Positions 1-5,318 of a DNA stretch of 5,318 nt are shown one piece after another. A program made the translations under genes and the position numbers. Origin of the DNA: Chlorobiota bacterium (GTDB taxonomy: Bacteria > Bacteroidota > Bacteroidia > Bacteroidales > JAADGE01); contig JAADEE010000232.1 in NCBI GenBank assembly GCA_013153575.1, positions 1-5,318 on the forward strand. The letters run 5' to 3'. Position 1 is the first letter of the stretch. Each line of letters starts with the position of its first letter. A model generated the notes under the pieces. It had not been told where the DNA came from and did no database searches. It worked only from the letters and a program-made list of their open reading frames with translations.

Positions 1-119
1 AGTTCTTTTTGTTTGTTTGGTTTAAATGTAGCTTTAATATCATTAAAGTGCTCGTTTAGTTGACCATTTGATTTTTGCACAATAATAACCAAAATAAAAA
101 TAAGTAAAATTTTATTCAT
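1..119 (-). CDS. Exported protein of unknown function, N-terminal fragment (runs off left edge)
   Basis: An ATG at 119-117 opens a frame of 39 codons that stays open to the window edge, so only the N-terminus is visible. It starts MNKILLIFILVIIV, a short Lys-containing n-region and a hydrophobic core of about 11 residues, followed by QKSNGQ. This is a typical Sec signal peptide, with probable cleavage around Gly19/Gln20. No cysteine is present at the likely cleavage site, so it is not obviously a lipoprotein. The mature part begins LNEHFNDIKATFKPNK, charged and polar, and is too short to assign to a family. It lies downstream of the permease terminator on the same strand, so it probably has its own promoter in 120-290. 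The signal peptide and the continuously open frame make a real gene likely; function is unknown. Confidence 0.7.
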   Translation of the reverse strand, partial: MNKILLIFILVIIVQKSNGQLNEHFNDIKATFKPNKQKE

Positions 120-173
120 CTTTTATAATTTTAAGTTAGCGAGATTTTAGTGTTTTTGTGCAGTTTGGTTTTT

Positions 174-201
174 CAATTATACTACATAGCAAATAATTTG
201 C
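174..201 (-). promoter_or_regulatory. Possible promoter/operator of the left-edge exported gene
   Basis: Read on the minus strand, 181-174 is TATAATTG, one mismatch from the Bacteroidota -7 box TAnnTTTG, 54 bases before the start codon at 119. Seven bases further upstream lies a perfect 13-bp palindrome at 189-201 (GCAAATAATTTGC, 6-1-6), where a repressor could block polymerase. I find no clear -33 TTG element at the right distance, and short palindromes arise easily in AT-rich DNA, so this is tentative. The rest of 120-290 shows nothing else I can support. Confidence 0.25.
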
Positions 202-290
202 CATATAGATGTTTGTTTTTGTATTATTTGATAAATTGTTTTGTCTTTTTTTTTGGTATTTTATTAATGTTTTGACTAGTAGTAAAATAT

Positions 291-328
291 AAAAAAGCAC
301 GAAATAATATATTGTTTCGTGCCTTTTT
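291..328 (-). terminator. Intrinsic terminator of the APC permease gene
   Basis: An 8-bp perfect stem, GCACGAAA (297-304) with TTTCGTGC (315-322), encloses a 10-base AT-rich loop. On the minus strand it is followed directly by six T (296-291), the classic intrinsic terminator form, and it lies 35 bases after the permease TAA. On the plus strand the stem is followed by C and five T (324-328), so it could also work in the other direction, though I see no plus-strand gene that needs it. Confidence 0.85.
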
Positions 329-357
329 ATGTTTTTATGAATTGTTTTTATTTAGTT

Positions 358-2121
358 TTATATTATTAGTCTAACTCCTCCTAATTCTTCAACTTTATAT
401 TCAAATTTATCACTTGGAGAACCAATGAACATGAAATTAATAGGAATATTCCATTTTTTTGAAAGTTCTTTTATTTTTTCAGGACTAAACTTACCTTTTT
501 CAATTACAAACTCAATATCAATTTCAGGATATTCTCTATCTAAGAAACTTATTTCATTTTTAAGATTTGGTGGTAATTCATCACCTTCGTCAAGTAAAAT
601 AACAATTTTTAGTTTTTTTGTATGTTCATTGTTTGTAATATAAAGCATTACTTTATTTAGTGTTGCAATATTATCTCCTTTTGTAAAGAAAACAAATTCT
701 TGGGCATTAATTTTATCAACTTTTGCTTGTATGCTTTTATCTAATTTAATTGCAAAAATTCTTATAGGGTCAAAAATGCCGTCAGCAATACTTAGTAAAA
801 GTTTTAACAATGCAGTTCTGTTCAGCATCATTAATATAAATAATATAGCCGGTATAAAATAGAATAAGAATACTGTTAAGTTACTTGGCAAACCGTCTTT
901 TGGTGGCATTAATATATTGCCTATTAATGCAACTAATACTGCAATTATGGCTATAATTACTGCAAACCATGATGCTTTTTCCGGGCGTGGAAGTTTTGAT
1001 CTTCTAACTTTAAGAAGTATATTTCCAATTCCAAATAATGCCATTACAGACAGGAATGAAATTGTGTAAACTCCTGCTAATAATTTAACATTTCCTTTTG
1101 TAAATAATAAAACAGAAATTGATAATATTAGAAACATTATAATTATTCTGTAAGAACTTCCTCTTTTATTCTTTTTTAAGAAGAATTGAGGTAAAATTCT
1201 GTCTAATGTCATTCTTTCAAGCAAACCTGACACACCAACAAAACTTGTTAAAACAGCACCACTTAAAACTAAGAATGCATCAATTGCAATAAGCGTAGCA
1301 ACCCATTCTCCTCCAACATGTTTAGCCATTTCAATTAATAGAGTGTTTTGGTATTCATCACTTTGAAGCACAGGAATAGTAAATAATGCTAATGCAAAAA
1401 TTGCCATTAAAGGATTTATTATACTAACAATTGACCACATATTTTTAAGAGTTTTTGGGAAAACTCCGGGTTTTTGCTCTTCAACAAAGTTTGCAGAACT
1501 TTCAAAACCTGAAACTCCAAGCATTGAAGCTGCAAATCCTAGGAATATTGCATTTGTAATGCTACCATTATTTAAAGGCATGTGCCAATTTTCAAAGAAT
1601 GTTGAAATACCATGAACTGATAAATAATATATTATAAATCCACTAAGTATTGCTAATGATGTTAAGTGAAAAAGGAAAATACCAATTGCAACTTTTGCTG
1701 ATTCTGAAATACCCCCAATAACCAATGCTGCAAAAAAAGACAGTAATATAATTGTTGAGGTTATAATTGGCATTGATGGTATTAAATGGTGCAAATAGTG
1801 TATTGCTTCATTTGCTGATATTACAGCAGTTGCCATGTATGAAAGTAAAGTTAAAGTTGCCGCAAATGATGCAACAGACTTACTTGTTGTATTTAATAGT
1901 GCATTATATGCGCCTCCATTTAGAGGTAAAGCACCAACAACTTCTCCGTAAATTTTTCTAAATAAAAATAGGACAAATGAAACTATTAAAAGTGTTATCC
2001 ATGCGTATTGACCTGCAAATGCAATTGCTAATGCAGATACGTATAGAACTGAGGAACTTATATCATTACCGCATATAGCAGTTGCTGCAAGTTCATTAAG
2101 TTTTTTGTGAATTTTAGTCAT
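358..2121 (-). CDS. APC-superfamily amino acid permease with soluble C-terminal domain
   Basis: The 587-residue protein is an inner-membrane secondary transporter of the APC fold (AA_permease_2 type), expected to take up an amino acid or amine by cation symport or exchange; the substrate cannot be read from the sequence. About twelve hydrophobic segments occupy residues ~22-433. TM1 carries AICGNDISSSVLYV, a broken helix typical of the substrate site, and TM6 carries GVSGFESSANFVEEQKPG, matching the family's G-F/Y-E-S signature and the conserved acidic/Pro loop after it. From ~470 to 587 there is a cytoplasmic alpha/beta domain (FVFFTKGDN, KLKIVILLDEGDE, IDIEFVIEKG, NFMFIGSP) resembling the UspA-like tails of some bacterial APC permeases; this may be regulatory. 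The start is supported because the conserved N-terminal segment begins within ten residues of this Met. No Shine-Dalgarno sequence is seen. It begins 23 bases after the hairpin following tRNA-Phe, so its promoter is unclear, and it ends in a good terminator. Confidence 0.9.
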   Translation of the reverse strand: MTKIHKKLNELAATAICGNDISSSVLYVSALAIAFAGQYAWITLLIVSFVLFLFRKIYGEVVGALPLNGGAYNALLNTTSKSVASFAATLTLLSYMATAVISANEAIHYLHHLIPSMPIITSTIILLSFFAALVIGGISESAKVAIGIFLFHLTSLAILSGFIIYYLSVHGISTFFENWHMPLNNGSITNAIFLGFAASMLGVSGFESSANFVEEQKPGVFPKTLKNMWSIVSIINPLMAIFALALFTIPVLQSDEYQNTLLIEMAKHVGGEWVATLIAIDAFLVLSGAVLTSFVGVSGLLERMTLDRILPQFFLKKNKRGSSYRIIIMFLILSISVLLFTKGNVKLLAGVYTISFLSVMALFGIGNILLKVRRSKLPRPEKASWFAVIIAIIAVLVALIGNILMPPKDGLPSNLTVFLFYFIPAILFILMMLNRTALLKLLLSIADGIFDPIRIFAIKLDKSIQAKVDKINAQEFVFFTKGDNIATLNKVMLYITNNEHTKKLKIVILLDEGDELPPNLKNEISFLDREYPEIDIEFVIEKGKFSPEKIKELSKKWNIPINFMFIGSPSDKFEYKVEELGGVRLII

Positions 2122-2144
2122 CTTAAGGGATTAAAATTAAAACC

Positions 2145-2188
2145 AAAAAGAGAGAATTAAAACATTTTAGCTCTAATTCTCTCTTTTT
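2145..2188 (-). terminator. Hairpin after tRNA-Phe, probable terminator or processing structure
   Basis: A perfect 15-bp inverted repeat, AAAAAGAGAGAATTA (2145-2159) with TAATTCTCTCTTTTT (2174-2188), encloses a 14-base loop. On the minus strand it starts two bases after the tRNA 3' end and its descending arm ends in five T, then GG and four T, so the U-tract is partly inside the stem. This fits a tRNA terminator or a structure guiding 3' trimming. Because the permease start is only 23 bases further on, complete termination here would leave that gene without obvious transcription. Confidence 0.65.
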
Positions 2189-2190
2189 TG

Positions 2191-2263
<73 letters not shown>

Positions 2264-2281
2264 TTTTTGCTTTTGCGGTTG

Positions 2282-2311
2282 CAAATGTAAATATTATTTT
2301 TTAATTGCAAA
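2282..2311 (-). promoter_or_regulatory. Bacteroidota-type promoter of tRNA-Phe
   Basis: On the minus strand, 2289-2282 is TACATTTG, an exact match to the Bacteroidota sigma-ABfr -7 box TAnnTTTG. The -33 element TTTG is at 2311-2308, 18 bases upstream, close to the usual spacing. The -7 box ends 18 bases before the tRNA 5' end (2263), so a start site about a dozen bases upstream of the tRNA is expected. Both elements lie in copies of the same heptamer TTGCAAA on the plus strand (2279-2285 and 2305-2311). Confidence 0.75.
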
Positions 2312-2340
2312 ATAAAATTATTATTTTTTTTATTTCTGCT

Positions 2341-3156
2341 TTAATATTGTTCTTTTTCATTAGGAAAATCCATGGAGCGAACATCTTTTACATAATTTGA
2401 AACAGCATTTTTCATTTCAGTAGCTAAATCATGGTATCTTCTTAAGAAACGTGGTGAAAATTCTTGTGTTATTCCAAGCATATCGTGTATAACTAAAACT
2501 TGTCCGTCAACACCACCTCCGGCTCCAATTCCAATAATGGGTATTGATATGTTATTAGCAACTTCGGTAGCTAATTTTGCCGGTATTTTTTCAAGAACAA
2601 TTGCAAAACATCCCAAATCTTCTAATAATTTAGCATCTTCTTTTAAACGCTTTGCTTCTTCTTCATCTTTTGCTCTTACAACGTATGTTCCAAATTTATT
2701 TATAGATTGTGGTATTAAACCTAAATGTCCCATAACAGGAATTCCTGCGGATAAAATTCTAATAATTGAATCTTTAACTTCAAGCCCTCCTTCTAATTTT
2801 ACTGCTGATGCACCTGTTTCTTTCATAATTCTTATTGCAGAATCTAATGCATGTTTTGAGTTTCCTTGATATGTTCCAAAAGGTAAATCTACAACAACTA
2901 ATGCTTTTTCAACAGCTCTTACAACTGATTTTGCATGATAAATTATTTCATCTAAGGTAAGGGGGAGGGTTGTTTCGTAACCTGCCATAACGTTTGCGGC
3001 AGAATCACCAACTAAAATTACATCAATACCTGCTTGGTCAACAATTTTTGCCATTGAATAATCGTAAGCTGTTAGCATTGCAATTTTTTCATTTTTGGCT
3101 TTCATTGCTTGAAGCACGTGGGTTGTAATTTTACGGGCAGTTTTATGAATTGACAT
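2341..3156 (-). CDS. panB: 3-methyl-2-oxobutanoate hydroxymethyltransferase (ketopantoate synthase)
   Basis: PanB transfers a hydroxymethyl group from 5,10-methylene-tetrahydrofolate to 3-methyl-2-oxobutanoate (alpha-ketoisovalerate), giving 2-dehydropantoate, the first committed step of pantothenate and hence coenzyme A synthesis in the cytoplasm (EC 2.1.2.11). The 271-residue chain is of normal length (E. coli about 264) and shows the whole family pattern. The metal ligands are Asp51 in VGDS, Asp90 in VDLPFG and Glu122 in KLEGG, and the catalytic Glu189 is in LEKIP. Other blocks are [18 protein letters not shown] near the N-terminus, [16 protein letters not shown] at 143-158 and [20 protein letters not shown] at 209-228. 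It appears intact and active. It is the last gene of a three-gene set, starting 20 bases after the membrane-protein gene with no promoter box in that gap, so it is probably transcribed from the promoter before the FKBP gene. No strong terminator follows; the tRNA-Phe promoter begins 30 bases downstream. Confidence 0.97.
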   Translation of the reverse strand: MSIHKTARKITTHVLQAMKAKNEKIAMLTAYDYSMAKIVDQAGIDVILVGDSAANVMAGYETTLPLTLDEIIYHAKSVVRAVEKALVVVDLPFGTYQGNSKHALDSAIRIMKETGASAVKLEGGLEVKDSIIRILSAGIPVMGHLGLIPQSINKFGTYVVRAKDEEEAKRLKEDAKLLEDLGCFAIVLEKIPAKLATEVANNISIPIIGIGAGGGVDGQVLVIHDMLGITQEFSPRFLRRYHDLATEMKNAVSNYVKDVRSMDFPNEKEQY

Positions 3157-3176
3157 TATTTAAGTAAATTAAGTTT

Positions 3177-3683
3177 TTAATATTTTGTGTTTGATGTTAT
3201 TTTTTCGTCTTCGATTGGCTCTATTGCATTTTCATCTTTTACATCAAAATCTTTTTTAAAATTACTTACAGAAGGTTTATTAAAAAAGAAAGCAATTATA
3301 ATAGCAGCAAACAAATACAAAGGTGAATAAATTTCATTTAAATAAAAAGCAACAAGCAATAAAATTGCAGAAAATTCAAAGATTATTGCTTTTAAAGTAA
3401 ATGAAGTTTGGTATAAAGTTAATTTTTCAACCAAATCGGTTTTTTTTGTTGCTTTGTTTTTGAATATAGAATATATTTTTGATACTGCAGGTATTGCAAC
3501 AATAGCAACTAAATATGCAATGTATAAAATACTAATATCTGTCATATTTTTAGATTGTACAAGTTGTTTTGGTGTTAACAAGAAATAAAAGATTGAAAAT
3601 ATTATTGTTAGTTCTACAATGAAAATAGTCCAGATTAAAGATATGAAGTTTATTCGTTTTTTTATAAAGTCGTTTTTATCCAT
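3177..3683 (-). CDS. Small four-helix membrane protein of unknown function
   Basis: The 168-residue protein has four hydrophobic segments at about residues 12-36, 49-72, 97-115 and 119-134, a Lys-rich loop between the second and third (FKNKATKKTDLVEKL) and an acidic, probably cytoplasmic tail from ~145 (DVKDENAIEPIEDE). No signal peptide cleavage site or catalytic motif is visible. The stretch EKLTLYQTSFTLKAIIFEFSAI, then NKPS after the last helix, resembles from memory a group of short uncharacterised membrane proteins common in Bacteroidota; this is a weak recollection, not a search result. Its ATG follows the TAA of the FKBP gene with one base between, so translation of the two is likely coupled, and panB follows after 20 bases. 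The conserved position in an operon-like cluster supports a real gene. A role in envelope folding with the FKBP, or in transport linked to panB, would be guesswork. Confidence 0.8.
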   Translation of the reverse strand: MDKNDFIKKRINFISLIWTIFIVELTIIFSIFYFLLTPKQLVQSKNMTDISILYIAYLVAIVAIPAVSKIYSIFKNKATKKTDLVEKLTLYQTSFTLKAIIFEFSAILLLVAFYLNEIYSPLYLFAAIIIAFFFNKPSVSNFKKDFDVKDENAIEPIEDEKITSNTKY

Positions 3684-3684
3684 T

Positions 3685-4539
3685 TTATTTAAGTTTTAAA
3701 AGTTTTATTTCAAAAATTAATGTAGCAAAAGGTGGTATTTTATTTTTATAACCAAGCTCTCCGTATGCAAGTTTTGAAGGAACAATTATTTTAACTTTAT
3801 CTCCGACTTTCATAGTTAAAAGTGCTTCATTCCATGCATCAATAACTTTATTTTCTCCTATTTTAAAGGTGTAAGGTTTTCCTTTGTTTATTGATGATGC
3901 TAATATTTGCCCATTTATTAAACTTCCTTTATAGTGAATGGTTGCTGTATCTCCAAGTTTTGCTTTTTCCCCTTTTCCTTTTTTTAGTTTAATAATGTAA
4001 AGCCCGCTTTTTGTTGGTTTAACATTAATGTTTTCGTTTTTTAGATATTCTTGTAGTAATATGTTTTCTTCAGCCTCTTTTTTTATAATATATTGTTCAT
4101 ATTCCTTTTTAAGTTCATCTTGAGTTATTATTTTTTTTGTTTTTAATTCTATTTTTAATTTTTCATCCTTATTTATAAAGTTTGGAAGTTCTGTTTTTAT
4201 AGTTTTTGTGTAAAAATCATTAGCTTTTATTAAAAAACTTGCACTATCACCTATATGTAACATGCAAATTGCAGTTTGGAACATTCCTCCATTTTCTTTA
4301 TCTTCAACTTTAACTCTAAATTTACCTTTTAATTCTTTTGAGTTAAATATTAAAGAATCTGATTCTGAAAAATATTTTAAATCTAACTCAACAAGGTCGT
4401 CAATATTAATTCTTTGTGTATTATTTTCATTGCTAAATATTTTATATTCAAAACCATCAATATGTTTTTGATAAACATCTTCATTTTTGCAGGAAAATGT
4501 AAATAGTAAAAATAATATTAAAATAATCTTGCTATTCAT
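3685..4539 (-). CDS. FKBP-type peptidyl-prolyl isomerase lipoprotein, two FKBP-like domains
   Basis: The 284-residue envelope protein would speed cis-trans isomerisation of prolyl bonds or act as a chaperone. Residues 1-17 form a lipoprotein signal peptide with lipobox FTFSC, acylated Cys17. The next residues, KNED, are charged and acidic, somewhat like the surface-export signal of Bacteroidota lipoproteins. Residues ~28-137 look like a divergent FKBP fold (DLVELDLKYFSESDSLIF, AICMLHIGDSASFLIKANDFY, LPNF). A charged helical linker (~139-172) leads to a clear FKBP domain at ~176-284. There, FKBP12 pocket residues are kept as Tyr203 (IHYKG), Val232-Ile233, Trp236, Tyr259 (LAYGELGY) and Phe276. 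However, the Phe-Asp pair after the first hairpin is Leu213-Ala214, so the usual Asp37 is missing and full activity is uncertain. It resembles GldI-like and FkpA/Mip-like proteins in general layout. A promoter-like box lies 23 bases upstream, and it heads the cluster with the membrane protein and panB. Confidence 0.9.
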   Translation of the reverse strand: MNSKIILILFLLFTFSCKNEDVYQKHIDGFEYKIFSNENNTQRINIDDLVELDLKYFSESDSLIFNSKELKGKFRVKVEDKENGGMFQTAICMLHIGDSASFLIKANDFYTKTIKTELPNFINKDEKLKIELKTKKIITQDELKKEYEQYIIKKEAEENILLQEYLKNENINVKPTKSGLYIIKLKKGKGEKAKLGDTATIHYKGSLINGQILASSINKGKPYTFKIGENKVIDAWNEALLTMKVGDKVKIIVPSKLAYGELGYKNKIPPFATLIFEIKLLKLK

Positions 4540-4562
4540 TTTGTTAAAATATTTAAGATAGG

Positions 4563-4570
4563 CAAATATA
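4563..4570 (-). promoter_or_regulatory. Bacteroidota -7 promoter box for the FKBP-panB cluster
   Basis: On the minus strand, 4570-4563 reads TATATTTG, an exact match to TAnnTTTG, in the 66-base gap between the TPR gene and the FKBP start codon at 4539. The expected start site near 4557 would leave a leader of under 20 bases. No TTG is present at the -33 position (the sequence there is T-rich), so the promoter may be weak or rely on an activator. No terminator hairpin is visible in the gap, so read-through from the TPR gene is also possible. Confidence 0.5.
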
Positions 4571-4605
4571 AAACTATATCTATGTTTTTGGAAAAAAGAT
4601 AATTT

Positions 4606-5318
4606 TTATTGTGATTTGATTATATCAATAATTTCATTTAATTTTTTATTTCGTTTTAATTCTCGCTTTTCTTTTGCTATTCTTATTGCATTTTTGTAAC
4701 CACCTCTGTAATATCTGTAAAACCAAGGGAATATACTAATTGCAGAATCATACCAAGCATAGCGGAAATACATATCAGTACCAATTGCAGTAAAAATACT
4801 AACTAATAAAAGCGAATTTATAGCATTTTTATAGTCTCCGGCATATAATTGTCCACTACCCGGAAGTATAATACTAAGTGCCCCTGCAACTTTTGGGTTT
4901 GGTCTTTTTAGCTTTTTTTTATCTTTAAAAGAATTGTGTATTTTTTCTTTAATTAAAAAAGATGTATCAGAAACTGAGTTTATGAAAAACAATTCTGCTG
5001 AATCATAGTTTGCTTGTGCAAAGTTTATTATTCCTAAATAAAAGTTCTTTTTTTTAACTTGCTTTTTGCAAGAATCTATCTTAGAATTATAAATAATCTT
5101 TTTAGCAACATTATAATTTTTTAAAAATATGTTACAATCAGCTTGTAAGAAGTTAATTAAAAGAATATTGTTTTTATTATTACAATATGTTTTTGCAGAA
5201 TCATAATAATTATTTGCCATCTTAAACTTACTTAATTTAAAATAACAATCTCCTGTTTTCTTTAATAGGTAGAATTTGCTTTCTTTCGAGAAAAAATATG
5301 CTCTTTTATAAAGTTCCA
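4606..5318 (-). CDS. TPR-like protein with hydrophobic C-terminal tail, partial (start beyond right edge)
   Basis: The frame ending in TAA at 4606 stays open to the window edge, giving 236 visible residues. An ATG at 5220 exists, but the 32 codons before it (ELYKRAYFFSKESKF, then LLKKTGDCYFKLSKFK) continue the same repeat pattern, so that Met is internal. Numbering from the first visible codon, residues ~1-115 form about three TPR-like helix pairs, seen in KMANNYYDSAKTY, FLKNYNVAKKIIY and FAQANYDSAELFF; such repeats bind other proteins. A basic stretch (KDKKKLKRPNPK, ~131-142) leads into a hydrophobic tail with PGSGQLYAGDY at 152-162, a membrane segment at ~165-182, and PWFYRYYRGG at 197-206, then a charged end. 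This PG-G-Q-Y-G pattern recalls, from memory, tails of uncharacterised TPR proteins and DUF5683-like proteins of Bacteroidota; the family is not certain. It lies upstream of the FKBP gene on the same strand, 66 bases away. Function is unknown; a membrane-attached scaffold is a reasonable inference. Confidence 0.8.
   Translation of the reverse strand, partial: ELYKRAYFFSKESKFYLLKKTGDCYFKLSKFKMANNYYDSAKTYCNNKNNILLINFLQADCNIFLKNYNVAKKIIYNSKIDSCKKQVKKKNFYLGIINFAQANYDSAELFFINSVSDTSFLIKEKIHNSFKDKKKLKRPNPKVAGALSIILPGSGQLYAGDYKNAINSLLLVSIFTAIGTDMYFRYAWYDSAISIFPWFYRYYRGGYKNAIRIAKEKRELKRNKKLNEIIDIIKSQ

Noticed and set aside
209..292. Plus-strand 27-codon ORF rich in Phe and Leu, ending just before the hairpin at 297, like a small hydrophobic toxin peptide
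   Set aside because: T-rich non-coding DNA naturally reads as Phe/Leu. No ribosome site or exact promoter box precedes it, and the hairpin is explained as the permease terminator.
425..643. Plus-strand open frame within the permease C-terminal domain
   Set aside because: It is antisense to a well-supported coding region and shows no recognisable domain or promoter; treated as a shadow.
2290..2340. Possible terminator after panB in the A/T-rich gap
   Set aside because: Only A/T runs are present, with no GC-containing stem; pairing of such runs is expected by chance.
2537..2869. Plus-strand open frame of 110 codons antisense to panB
   Set aside because: It lies wholly inside panB, whose protein is unmistakable. 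The plus-strand product has low-complexity Ser/Phe-rich composition typical of a shadow frame.
4262..4471. Plus-strand open frame antisense to the first FKBP-like domain
   Set aside because: No domain, promoter or ribosome site is visible and the minus-strand protein is clear.

Overview
The window is AT-rich, and every gene I can support lies on the minus strand. Three things point to a member of the Bacteroidota, probably a marine or gut-type Bacteroidales or Flavobacteriales relative: promoter boxes of the Bacteroidota type (TAnnTTTG) in place of a -35/-10 pair, start codons without clear Shine-Dalgarno sequences, and typical Bacteroidota protein types (two-domain FKBP lipoprotein, TPR protein with a membrane tail). 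All five visible stop codons are TAA. I see no mobile element, CRISPR array or phage gene.

Layout, read in the direction of transcription (right to left). The right edge (5318-4606) holds the C-terminal part of a TPR protein with a hydrophobic tail; its true start lies outside the window. A promoter-like box at 4563-4570 then precedes a compact three-gene cluster: an FKBP-type prolyl isomerase lipoprotein (4539-3685), a small four-helix membrane protein of unknown function (3683-3177) and panB, the first enzyme of pantothenate synthesis (3156-2341). The gaps are 1 and 20 bases, so the three are probably one operon. A well-formed promoter at 2311-2282 next drives tRNA-Phe(GAA) at 2263-2191. 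A 15-bp perfect hairpin starts two bases after the tRNA. Only 23 bases later an APC-superfamily amino acid permease with a soluble C-terminal domain begins (2121-358), followed by a strong hairpin terminator at about 291-328. The left edge (119-1) carries the first 39 codons of a secreted or membrane-anchored protein of unknown function.

The region looks like ordinary chromosomal core sequence. PanB works in the cytoplasm on coenzyme A precursor synthesis, the FKBP lipoprotein acts in the cell envelope as a folding helper or binding protein, and the permease imports an unidentified amino acid or amine. No functional link among them is evident beyond co-transcription. The points most worth a second look are the replaced active-site aspartate in the FKBP domain, the absence of room for an ordinary promoter between the tRNA terminator-like hairpin and the permease, and the conserved-looking membrane tail of the TPR protein.
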